Part shown: in pieces, positions 17,940-25,672 of the stretch
Layout of the letters: each line of letters starts with the position of its first letter
How positions within the stretch are numbered: the first letter of the stretch is position 1
NCBI RefSeq assembly: GCF_013337045.2
Contig: NZ_CP118260.1
Location: 1,083,841 to 1,147,840 of the forward strand
DNA: 64,000 nucleotides
Direction of reading: 5' to 3'
Source: Agrobacterium vitis
Lineage (GTDB): Bacteria; Pseudomonadota; Alphaproteobacteria; Rhizobiales; Rhizobiaceae
Notes under the pieces: generated by a model
Told to the model about the DNA's origin: nothing
The model's input: only the letters and a program-made list of their open reading frames with translations
Database searches by the model: none
Program-made: the position numbers and the translations under genes

Positions 17940-19421
17940 TCAGGCAGTCTCCGTGTCCTGGGCGAGGTTAAATGGATTGGCACAGATCGGCCAGATATCA
18001 CGCCGAACGCGCCGATAAGGGTTGGTGGCCGGATTATTGGGATAAGGTGATCCCGCTGAACAGTAAAGGATGTCAGAGGCGATCTTCGAAAAAGCCGCAT
18101 AGAAATGATTGGTGGATTTGATCGCAAGGATATGTTTGGAGGTTGGATCGATACTGAGTGCTGTAAACAGCGAAGGGTCGTAGCTTTGCACCCGAACGGA
18201 ACTCAGCACGATGTCGATACCGTCTAGGTGGATATGAGCGGCGTCGCCAAACGGTGCGACACTTTCGCCAAACCGCATTTCTGCGTTAGCTACGAGTTTT
18301 ACCACCTTCACCAACCCATCGATCGGGTTGCCGGTGCCCGGCGCGGATTTCGCGCCAAAGCGCAGCGGGATTTCGGCCCCTTCGCCAGCCGCCATGCAGA
18401 TCTGCACGGCAATCGGGTCCCAGATCATTCCGACCGCTGTATTGGTTGCACTCCGCGCGAGAAGTTCCTCAAGCAGGACAGTCGCATCGCCAGCCGTACC
18501 GCCGCCGGGATTGTCCCACATGTCGGCAATCACGACAGGCCCGGCCGGATTTGCGAGCGCCTCGGCCACGGCCTGTTTTTCATCAATCTGCGGCATCATG
18601 AACGTGCCGCGTTTTTCAAACAGTTCAAGACCAAGGCTGCGGGCCAGCATCTGGCCTTTTTCGGCCTTTCCATTGGTGATGGCGATGGTTTTCGTCCCCA
18701 TTTCCGGTACGTCGCCAGCCATGAAGCCGTGAATGACCGAGAGTGACAGGACATCGGGATCGTCCTGTTCGATCTGCATCGTTTTGTCCACAAAACCGCG
18801 CATCGGCTGGCGCGAGGTGGGAAAGACATCGATCATCCGGCAATCGAAGACCGACATGATGGGGGTGATGCGGCCTTCCAACGTATCGACGACGATCCGC
18901 CAGAGATCACGTGCGCGGTCAACAAAATCGGTATGGGGAAACTCCTTGAAGACAACGAACACATCCGCCGCCTCAACCCGCTTGGCTGTCAGATGGCTAT
19001 GCGGGTCCAGTTCTGCGGCAAGCAGCACATCCGGCCCGATAATGGTGCGGATGCGGCTCAGGAAATCGCCTTCCGGGTCGAGATAGCCATCCGCCACCAT
19101 GGCACCATGCAGGCCGAGTACGACGGCATTGACGGGAAGCGCTGCCGTCAATTGGTCGAGAATTTCGTCGCGCAGGCTCTCATAGGTCTGTCGATTGACG
19201 AGCCCGGCTGGATCGGCCCAGGTCGCGGTGCCTTCAATCAGCACCCAGTCTTTTTCGCCGCACACCTCACGGCCAACGGTGATTGGCGCGGTGCAGAGCG
19301 TGGGGGTTGCCGGGTGCTGCCCAGGCGGGGCGTAAAGGGAAGCCTCGAAAGCACGCCGGTCAATGCAGATCGGCGAGAACGTGTTGGTTTCCGTTGCAAG
19401 GGCGGCTGTGAAAATGCGCAC
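17940..19421 (-). CDS. M81-family metallohydrolase, MlrC-like (first copy)
   Basis: A 493-residue protein with the M81 N-terminal domain and the MlrC C-terminal domain. Diagnostic segments are FTAALATETNTFSP, VVLGLHGAMVADGYLDPEGD, ELDPHSHLT (likely metal ligands) and the late motif VVIADMWDNPGGGTAGDA. MlrC itself hydrolyses linearised microcystin fragments that carry D-amino acids; the natural substrates of most relatives are unknown. I use the GTG at 19421 because GGAGG sits seven bases before it. A second, diverged copy lies at 24096-25562. It sits in a leftward operon between an NTF2-like gene and the PLP enzyme. Confidence 0.88.
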   Translation of the reverse strand: MRIFTAALATETNTFSPICIDRRAFEASLYAPPGQHPATPTLCTAPITVGREVCGEKDWVLIEGTATWADPAGLVNRQTYESLRDEILDQLTAALPVNAVVLGLHGAMVADGYLDPEGDFLSRIRTIIGPDVLLAAELDPHSHLTAKRVEAADVFVVFKEFPHTDFVDRARDLWRIVVDTLEGRITPIMSVFDCRMIDVFPTSRQPMRGFVDKTMQIEQDDPDVLSLSVIHGFMAGDVPEMGTKTIAITNGKAEKGQMLARSLGLELFEKRGTFMMPQIDEKQAVAEALANPAGPVVIADMWDNPGGGTAGDATVLLEELLARSATNTAVGMIWDPIAVQICMAAGEGAEIPLRFGAKSAPGTGNPIDGLVKVVKLVANAEMRFGESVAPFGDAAHIHLDGIDIVLSSVRVQSYDPSLFTALSIDPTSKHILAIKSTNHFYAAFSKIASDILYCSAGSPYPNNPATNPYRRVRRDIWPICANPFNLAQDTETA

Positions 19422-19463
19422 GGAGTGGCCTCCAATCACGGTTGATGGTCAGATGGTTGGCGA

Positions 19464-19970
19464 TCAGGCGATGTTAATGGGGGTTGAGCCCATCGGGTTG
19501 GGCAAATAGCCAGTAAAGCCTGAAATTTTCCAGCGGCCTTGATGCAGGCGGCAATAGTAGAGCGTTTGCCACTGCATGGTGTCGAAACCGCCATCGGTTT
19601 TTTTGATGCCGCCATCGAATTTTTTGCGCACCAAAGCCGTCTCGCCTTCTATTTCGATCTCTTCCAGCGTGGTGGTAAAGAAAATCGCCGTGCGCGGGTC
19701 TTCACCATGGCTCTGTCCGCCAAAATCCTGGGCCTGGCGCAGCCATTCGTCACGATAGGCCGCGAGATTGGGGAAGGTCAGACGCCAATGGTCCGGATTG
19801 GGATCGCGATTGCCGTTGATGCCGATGAAGCCGTCCTCAACGAAATCGCCTTCCACCATCGACCAGTCCGCGGCCAGAAAAGCATCTATATCGCGCGGCA
19901 CCAGCATCTCCCAGATTGCATGGCGCGCAGCATCCGTTGCCGGGAAGGGGTTTTTGAAGGGATCGCGCAT
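19464..19970 (-). CDS. NTF2/SnoaL-like small protein
   Basis: A 168-residue protein with the profile of the NTF2-like cone fold: an early helix (ARHAIWEMLVPRDIDAFLA), a D-W-x3-E-x2-F-V segment (ADWSMVEGDFVEDGFIGING), and a C-terminal beta-sheet (ALVRKKFDGG, QWQTLYYCRLHQGRWKISGF). Such proteins are small-molecule isomerases, hydrolases or binding proteins; no function can be given. The ATG at 19970 is preferred over a GTG nine bases upstream because AAGGTGG then has correct spacing. It is the promoter-proximal gene of the leftward operon, 42 bp before the M81 gene. Confidence 0.7.
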   Translation of the reverse strand: MRDPFKNPFPATDAARHAIWEMLVPRDIDAFLAADWSMVEGDFVEDGFIGINGNRDPNPDHWRLTFPNLAAYRDEWLRQAQDFGGQSHGEDPRTAIFFTTTLEEIEIEGETALVRKKFDGGIKKTDGGFDTMQWQTLYYCRLHQGRWKISGFTGYLPNPMGSTPINIA

Positions 19971-19987
19971 CTCAGCCACCTTTGTCT

Positions 19988-20069
19988 AAATTATTTTCAT
20001 GTTCTATGAAAATCCCTAGTCAAATTCGGTTTTCTATGGTGAATTGTCAATTGATCACGAAAATAATTT
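19988..20069. promoter_or_regulatory. Repeated ATTTTCAT/ATGAAAAT operator array, probable RpiR sites
   Basis: ATTTTCAT-N5-ATGAAAAT (19993-20000 and 20006-20013) is a perfect inverted repeat. In addition AAATTATTTTCATG (19988-20001) recurs inverted at 20056-20069 with 13 of 14 bases matching. The three half-sites fill the short divergent promoter between the NTF2-like and RidA genes. RpiR-family operators are typically TGAAA-type palindromes, and an RpiR gene is the second gene to the right. Confidence 0.6.
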
Positions 20070-20082
20070 GCATGAGGTCGAG

Positions 20083-20469
20083 ATGACGATCAAGCGGTAT
20101 GGTGCGGAAAAAGCTGGTGCCGGTGGGCAGAAACTGCCGTTTGCCAGAGCGGTTGAAGCCGACGGCTGGCTGCATGTTTCCGGCCAGGTAGCGATGGAAG
20201 ACGGCGAGATCATCCAGGGTGGGATTGTCGAGCAGAGCCATAAGGCGATCGGCAACCTGATCGCCATTTTGCATGAGGCTGGATACGGCGTGGAGCATGT
20301 CGTGCGTTGCGGCGTCTGGATTGATGATCCCCGTGATTTCTGGAGCTTCAACAAGATCTATCAGGGCTATTTCGGCGAACATCCGCCAGCCCGCGCCTGT
20401 GTGCAGGCCTCGATGATGGTTGATTGCAAGGTCGAGATCGACTGCATAGCCTATAAGGCGACCAAATAG
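20083..20469 (+). CDS. RidA (YjgF/YER057c) family enamine/imine deaminase
   Basis: A 128-residue protein of normal RidA length. Seen are KLPFARAVEADGWLHVSGQV, the family helix AIGNLIAILHEAGYGVEHVV, and the active-site region PPARACVQ followed by VEIDCIAY, with the conserved Arg and Glu. RidA hydrolyses 2-aminoacrylate and other reactive enamines made by PLP enzymes. The divergent operon encodes a PLP enzyme that could release just such an enamine. Start at 20083 follows GAGGTCG; the TTG 39 bases upstream would overlap the operator. Confidence 0.9.
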   Translation: MTIKRYGAEKAGAGGQKLPFARAVEADGWLHVSGQVAMEDGEIIQGGIVEQSHKAIGNLIAILHEAGYGVEHVVRCGVWIDDPRDFWSFNKIYQGYFGEHPPARACVQASMMVDCKVEIDCIAYKATK

Positions 20470-20488
20470 GGTTGGTTTGCGAGGGCTT

Positions 20489-21352
20489 ATGGATATCTTT
20501 GCCACCATACAGGAAGATCGCACGCAATTTTCGCCTTCCGAACAGCGGATTGCCGACATCCTCCTGAGCGAGCTGGATTTTGCCGTCGGCGCATCGATCA
20601 TTGAGCTGGCGGAGCGGGCGCAAGTGTCGCCGCCGACCGTGACCCGTTTTTGCCGCAGGCTTGGATGCCAAAGCTTTTCGGATTTCAAGGTCAATCTGGC
20701 CAAGACCGCCTATGTCGGCGTGCGTTACCTGAACCCGGAAGCGAAAAGCACCGAGCCGCAGGATGTTGCTGAGGACGTCATCACCAAGGCGCAGAACGCT
20801 CTGTTTATGATGCATCGCTCGCTGGATGCCGCCATGATCGAAAAGGTCGCGGACCGGATTTCCCGGGCCGAAATGATCTATGCATTCGGGTCGGGCGGCA
20901 ATTCCTCGATGATTGCTTCGGAATTGCAGAACCGGCTTTTTCGGCTGGGGTCACGGGTTACGGCTTGCAATGACCACCATATGCAATTGATGCTGACAGC
21001 TGCGGCGCGCAGCAATGATATCATTGTCGGCTCCTCCTTCTCTGGCCGCAATCTGGAGCTGGCGCGCTGTTTCGAACTGGCGCGTGACAATGGCATTACC
21101 ACGATCGCGCTTACCCAGAGTGACAGCGTCGTCGCCAAGGCTGCCGAATTGGTTGTGGGTATCGATCTGCCGGAGGGCGATAATATCTTTCGTCCGACTT
21201 CGACCCGGTTTGCCTATCTGGCCATGGTCGATGTCATCGCCAGTCTGGTTGCCTATCGCAATCGCAAGCTTTCCATGGTGACGCTGCGCCATATCAAACA
21301 ACAATTGGTCGAACATCGCGATGGCGACGACCGTCAGATTCTCGGAGACTAG
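20489..21352 (+). CDS. RpiR-family regulator (HTH plus SIS)
   Basis: A 287-residue regulator. An N-terminal RpiR helix-turn-helix (about 1-77: FSPSEQRIADILL, AERAQVSPPTVTRFCRRLGC) is joined to a SIS domain (about 115-265: YAFGSGGNSSMIASELQNRL, GSSFSGRNLELARC) that senses sugar phosphates. The ATG at 20489 follows GAGGG; the TTG at 20477 is rejected. Only one base separates its stop from the SDR start codon. It probably controls both arms of the divergent cluster through the array at 19988-20069, with an amino-sugar phosphate as effector (inference). Confidence 0.92.
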   Translation: MDIFATIQEDRTQFSPSEQRIADILLSELDFAVGASIIELAERAQVSPPTVTRFCRRLGCQSFSDFKVNLAKTAYVGVRYLNPEAKSTEPQDVAEDVITKAQNALFMMHRSLDAAMIEKVADRISRAEMIYAFGSGGNSSMIASELQNRLFRLGSRVTACNDHHMQLMLTAAARSNDIIVGSSFSGRNLELARCFELARDNGITTIALTQSDSVVAKAAELVVGIDLPEGDNIFRPTSTRFAYLAMVDVIASLVAYRNRKLSMVTLRHIKQQLVEHRDGDDRQILGD

Positions 21353-21353
21353 A

Positions 21354-22130
21354 ATGGCGAAATCCGTGGCTGTGGTAACAGGTGCCGCCGGTGATATCGG
21401 GCGGGCAATTGCCAGCCGTCTGGCCGGAAGCCACGATGTGGTGGTGCTGGCCGATATTGATGAGAGCGCGGTGAATACGGCTGCGGTCAGCCTCGGGTCC
21501 GGGGATATATTCGTACCTATCGTCTGTGATGTCACCAACGAGGCCAGCATCGACGCTCTGGCATCTGCGGTGCAGACGTTTGGGGTTACCAAGACCCTTG
21601 TCAACAATGCTGGGGCGGCAAGGGCAGTCAGTCTGCACGATACCGATGCGGCCATCTGGCGCCAGGATAATGCGCTCAATCTCGAAGCGGCATTTCTGAC
21701 CTTCAGGGCGTTGGAAAATCAGTTGAAGCAGTCACAAGGCTCGGTCATCAATATAGCTTCGGTCAATGGCATGGCCGTGTTCGGACATCCCGCCTATAGC
21801 GCGGCGAAGGCTGGGCTGATCCATCTGACCCGGTTGATCGCGGTGGAATATGGGAAATTCGGCATTCGCGCCAATGCCGTGGCACCCGGCACGGTGCGCA
21901 CCCAGGCCTGGGAAGCGCGCGCCGCTGCCAATCCTGCCGTGTTCGAAGAGGCCAAGCGCTGGTATGCGCTGCAACGGATCGCCACCGCGCAGGATGTTGC
22001 AAATGCGGTGTTTTTTCTGGCTGGCGATCAGGCTGCGGCCATTACCGGCGTCTGCCTTCCCGTTGATTGCGGGTTAACGGCAGGCCAAAGCGAACTCGCC
22101 CGGACATTTTCACAGTCCGTGCATTATTGA
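21354..22130 (+). CDS. Short-chain dehydrogenase/reductase
   Basis: A classical SDR of 258 residues. The cofactor loop is TGAAGDIGRA, acidic Asp in VVLADIDESA favours NAD, NNAGA follows, and the catalytic set is Ser in INIASVNG with Tyr and Lys in YSAAKAG. The C-terminus has the usual TGVCLPVDCGL. The start at 21354 follows GGAGA at the end of rpiR, so the genes are co-transcribed. Substrate is unknown; a sugar or amino-sugar alcohol fits the neighbourhood. Confidence 0.9.
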   Translation: MAKSVAVVTGAAGDIGRAIASRLAGSHDVVVLADIDESAVNTAAVSLGSGDIFVPIVCDVTNEASIDALASAVQTFGVTKTLVNNAGAARAVSLHDTDAAIWRQDNALNLEAAFLTFRALENQLKQSQGSVINIASVNGMAVFGHPAYSAAKAGLIHLTRLIAVEYGKFGIRANAVAPGTVRTQAWEARAAANPAVFEEAKRWYALQRIATAQDVANAVFFLAGDQAAAITGVCLPVDCGLTAGQSELARTFSQSVHY

Positions 22131-22164
22131 TCCTCCAACCATTCAGAGTTTAAAGGGAACCGTC

Positions 22165-24084
22165 ATGGCTGAAGCAGCTTTTCGTCTGGACAATGCTTGG
22201 TATCCTGTCGATGGCGATGACGGCGGCGGTTTCGTCTTCACCCTCTACAATTTATCGTCCGAGCCCATCAGCGGTTTCAGGCTTGCCTATACTGCCTTGA
22301 CGCGGGTGAAAGACGGTCCGGTCTGCGACAACGCGCTTTTCTTGCGGCGCAACGCCAATTTTCACCAGTTTGCACCACCGGAAGGCCTGGTTTTGGCACC
22401 AGGAGCGTGCTGGCAGTTTACGGTTCAGGGCCTCTGGCGGCCTGCCCGGCACCGCACGGATGGCGCAAAATCGGCTTATCTGACACTTGCCGATGGACGT
22501 CATGTCGCGGTCACCGTCGATGATCTGATGTTGCAAGGCCGGGTGAGCGAACCTGCGCCAGTTCTGTTGCCGAAGGGGGAGGTCAGCAAGCCTTTTTCGC
22601 TGCTGCCCTGGCCCGTCGAGGCGAACCTCATGGCGGGCGATGGTTTTCCGATGGCGATCTATCCCACCAAGGATACGGATCTTCCTAGCTTGCAGGCGGT
22701 TGAACGGATCAATGCGCTTTACCGGCGGCTTTTTGCAGTCGGTCATGTGCCGTTTTCGCTGGCGCCGGTCGATCAGGGCACGGCTTTGAAGTTCGCCCAT
22801 GATCCCGCACTTGGCGCATCCGCCTATTGGCTTGATTTTGCGCAGCAGATTACGCTGTCCTTTGGAGATGAGGCGGGACGGCAATATGGACTGACGGCCT
22901 TGGCGCAAATGCTGCATGGCGTAAGGCAGAACCCCGCGCAGTTCCGGTTTCCGGCGTCCGGCCGAATTAAGGATGCGCCGCGTTATGGCTGGCGCGGTTG
23001 CCATCTGGATGTGTCCCGGCAATTTTATCCGACGCAGGACGTTCTGCGGCTGATCGACATCATGGCCTGGATGAAGCTGAATATTTTCCACTGGCATTTG
23101 ACCGATGACGAGGCCTGGCGGTTGGAAATCAAGGCGTATCCGCAACTGACGACAGTTGGTGTGCTGCGTGGCCCGGATGAGCCGATGTTGCCGCAGCTTG
23201 GCAATGGCGCAGAGCCGGTCGGGGGCTTTTACACCCAGGAGGATGTTGGCCACATCGTCGCCCACGCCGCCTTGCTGCATGTCGAAGTCGTGCCGGAAAT
23301 CGATATTCCAGGTCATAGCACCGCGATCCTGGCGGCCTTGCCTGAGCTGGTCGATGGCCAGGAAGCGCCTGACAGCTATCGTTCCGTCCAGGGCTATCCG
23401 AATAACGCGCTTAACCCGGCTATTGAGCAGACCTATGTGTTTCTCGGCAAGGTCTTGGATGAAATGGCGGCGCTGTTTCCCTCCGCTCTCGTGCATGTCG
23501 GCGGTGATGAGGTTGCGGCGAATACCTGGATGGCCTCTCCACTCGCAAAAAAGCTGATGGATGAGGAGGGTATTGACGGCACATTTGGGCTGCAAAGCCA
23601 TTTCATGAAGCGTATTCAGCAGATGTTGAAAGAACGCGGCAAGAAACTGGCCGGTTGGGACGAAGTCTCCCATGGCGGCGGTGTCGATCCGCAGGGAACA
23701 TTGCTGATGGCTTGGCAGAAGCCGGAGGTTGGGCTGGATCTGGCGCGGCAGGGCTATGACGTGGTGATGACGCCGGGTCAGGCCTATTATCTCGATATGG
23801 TGCAGGACGAAGCGTGGCAGGAGCCGGGCGCCAGCTGGGCCGGCACCGTGCCGCCGCACCATACCTACACCTATGAAGCCGTCGCGGAATTTCCTGAGGA
23901 ATTAAAGCCGAGGATGCGGGGTGTGCAGGCCTGTATCTGGTCAGAGCATTTCCTGAACCGGGATTACTTCAACCACCTCGTCTTCCCCCGCCTGCCAGCT
24001 GTTGCAGAGGCCGCCTGGACCCCCAGGGATCAGAAGGACTGGCAGCGGTTTGCAGCTCTCGCGCCACTAATGCCACGTTTTTAA
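22165..24084 (+). CDS. GH20 beta-N-acetylhexosaminidase, predicted cytosolic
   Basis: A 639-residue glycoside hydrolase that releases terminal beta-GlcNAc or beta-GalNAc by substrate-assisted catalysis. GH20 landmarks are GWRGCHLDVSRQFYPTQDVL, FHWHLTDDEAWRLEIKAYPQ and the catalytic pair Asp448-Glu449 in HVGGDEV. Tryptophans that stack on the acetamido sugar follow (AGWDEVSHGG, LMAWQKPEVG, QACIWSEHF). The first 160 residues form a beta-rich domain. The N-terminus (AEAAFRLDNAWYPVDGDDGG) is not a signal peptide, so the enzyme should work on imported oligosaccharides. It is 34 bp after the SDR gene and 11 bp before the second M81 gene. Confidence 0.94.
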   Translation: MAEAAFRLDNAWYPVDGDDGGGFVFTLYNLSSEPISGFRLAYTALTRVKDGPVCDNALFLRRNANFHQFAPPEGLVLAPGACWQFTVQGLWRPARHRTDGAKSAYLTLADGRHVAVTVDDLMLQGRVSEPAPVLLPKGEVSKPFSLLPWPVEANLMAGDGFPMAIYPTKDTDLPSLQAVERINALYRRLFAVGHVPFSLAPVDQGTALKFAHDPALGASAYWLDFAQQITLSFGDEAGRQYGLTALAQMLHGVRQNPAQFRFPASGRIKDAPRYGWRGCHLDVSRQFYPTQDVLRLIDIMAWMKLNIFHWHLTDDEAWRLEIKAYPQLTTVGVLRGPDEPMLPQLGNGAEPVGGFYTQEDVGHIVAHAALLHVEVVPEIDIPGHSTAILAALPELVDGQEAPDSYRSVQGYPNNALNPAIEQTYVFLGKVLDEMAALFPSALVHVGGDEVAANTWMASPLAKKLMDEEGIDGTFGLQSHFMKRIQQMLKERGKKLAGWDEVSHGGGVDPQGTLLMAWQKPEVGLDLARQGYDVVMTPGQAYYLDMVQDEAWQEPGASWAGTVPPHHTYTYEAVAEFPEELKPRMRGVQACIWSEHFLNRDYFNHLVFPRLPAVAEAAWTPRDQKDWQRFAALAPLMPRF

Positions 24085-24095
24085 GGAAATCGGAC

Positions 24096-25562
24096 ATGGA
24101 ACTTCGAATTGCCGTTGGTGGCATTCACACGGAATGCAGCACGTCATCGCCGGTGCTGATGCAGATCGAGGATTTTCGCGTGCTGCGCGGTGACGATCTG
24201 TTAGGTGCCGATTACTTCGGTTTTCTTGGCACGGAGGGGGTCAATCCTTTGCCCTTGCTGCATGCCCGCGCCGTTCCAGGCGGCCCGGTTTCGCGCCAGA
24301 CCTATGAGAGTTTCAAGGCCGAGTTCCTGGAAAGGTTGCAGGCCGCGCTGCCGCTGGATGGGCTCTATCTCGCCATGCACGGCGCCATGAATGTTGAAGG
24401 CATTGATGATGCCGAGGGTGACTGGATCGCGGCAGCCCGCGCCGTGGTTGGCCCGGATTGCCCGGTGGCGGCAAGCTATGATCTGCATGGCAATGTCACC
24501 CAGAAAATCGTCGATCAGCTCGATATTTTCGCGGGTTACCGGACCGCGCCGCATATCGATGTGCGCGAAACCATGGTGCGGGCCTGGGACATGCTGGTAA
24601 AGGCACTGCGGACTGGCGAAAAGCCCGGTGTCGCCTGGGCACCTGTGCCGGTTCTTCTTCCCGGAGAACGAACCTCTACCGAAGACGAACCAGCCAAAAG
24701 CCTTTACTTGAAATTGCCGCAGCATGATCAGCGACCGGGGATATGGGATGCCAATCTGATGGTTGGTTATGTCTGGGCCGATGAGCCGCGCGCCACGGCC
24801 TGTGCCGTGGTCACAGGCGTGGATCGAAGCGAGGCGCAAAAGGTGGCTGAAGAGATTGCCCGATCTTACTGGGAGGCGCGCCAAGCCTTCCGGTTCGGCC
24901 CGGTGACGGGGTCCCTGAAGGATATGCTCGACATCGCCCAAACAACCCAGACCTGGCCGATTATTCTGGCGGATTCCGGCGACAACCCCACCGGCGGTGG
25001 CGTTGGCGACCGCGCCGATGTCTTGGCAGCATTGATTGCCCGTGATTTCGAGGGGGCTGTGATTGGCGGGATTACCGACAAGCCCGCCGTTGATGCCTGT
25101 TTTTCCGCGGGCGTGGGGGCGAAATTGGCGTTGAAAGTCGGTGGCTCACTCGATCCGGCAAGCCCATCGGTTGAGGTGGATTGCGAGGTGTTTAGGCTGG
25201 ATGATCCGGGTGTGGCGACGGAGCGACAGGCTATCGTCAAAATCGGTGGGATTACCGTTATTCTCGCCAGTAAGCGCAGGCCCTACCACACTCTGGCCGA
25301 TTTCACCCGGCATGGCATTGATCCGAAAGCGGTGCGGTTGCTGGTGGTAAAGTCGGGCTATCTTTCTCCCGAACTTCAGCCAATTTCCAATCCGAACCTG
25401 ATGGCGCTGACCGATGGGGTCATCAACCAGGATATCGAAGCCTTGCCGAGCAAGCGCCGCAAACAACCGACCTATCCCTTCGTCAAGGATTTCGATTACC
25501 AGCCGAAAGCGACGACCTCAGCGCGGTGGGCGGGTAGCGACAATCGTTCAGGGAAAGACTGA
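24096..25562 (+). CDS. M81-family metallohydrolase, MlrC-like (second copy)
   Basis: A 488-residue paralogue of the protein at 17940-19421. Shared positions include RIAVGGIHTECSTSSP, LYLAMHGAMNVEGIDDAEGD, SYDLHGNVT and IILADSGDNPTGGGVGDR. The sequences are clearly diverged, with the first motif altered from ETNTFSP to ECSTSSP, so this is not a recent duplication. It starts 11 bp after the GH20 stop and ends the rightward operon, being followed by a hairpin terminator. Substrate unknown; hydrolysis of an amide or peptide-like bond is expected from the family. Confidence 0.88.
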   Translation: MELRIAVGGIHTECSTSSPVLMQIEDFRVLRGDDLLGADYFGFLGTEGVNPLPLLHARAVPGGPVSRQTYESFKAEFLERLQAALPLDGLYLAMHGAMNVEGIDDAEGDWIAAARAVVGPDCPVAASYDLHGNVTQKIVDQLDIFAGYRTAPHIDVRETMVRAWDMLVKALRTGEKPGVAWAPVPVLLPGERTSTEDEPAKSLYLKLPQHDQRPGIWDANLMVGYVWADEPRATACAVVTGVDRSEAQKVAEEIARSYWEARQAFRFGPVTGSLKDMLDIAQTTQTWPIILADSGDNPTGGGVGDRADVLAALIARDFEGAVIGGITDKPAVDACFSAGVGAKLALKVGGSLDPASPSVEVDCEVFRLDDPGVATERQAIVKIGGITVILASKRRPYHTLADFTRHGIDPKAVRLLVVKSGYLSPELQPISNPNLMALTDGVINQDIEALPSKRRKQPTYPFVKDFDYQPKATTSARWAGSDNRSGKD

Positions 25563-25617
25563 ATCCGCAAGGCTTCCAGGCAAACTTTAAACGAGAGATC
25601 AGCAATCTCATTCCCCA

Positions 25618-25655
25618 AAGCTGCCGCCGGCAAAAGCCAGCGGCAGCTTGTTTTG
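25618..25655 (+). terminator. Hairpin terminator after the second M81 gene
   Basis: A perfect 10-bp stem AAGCTGCCGC / GCGGCAGCTT (25618-25627 and 25640-25649) with a 12-nt loop is followed by GTTTTG. It separates the RpiR operon from the MFS gene, although the MFS gene begins only 23 bases later and could be reached by read-through. Confidence 0.7.
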
Positions 25656-25672
25656 ACAAAGATAGCGCGTTC

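Noticed and set aside
22252..23862. 536-codon minus-strand frame opposite the GH20 gene
   Set aside because: The plus strand encodes a complete GH20 enzyme with catalytic residues; the antisense product has no recognisable domain.
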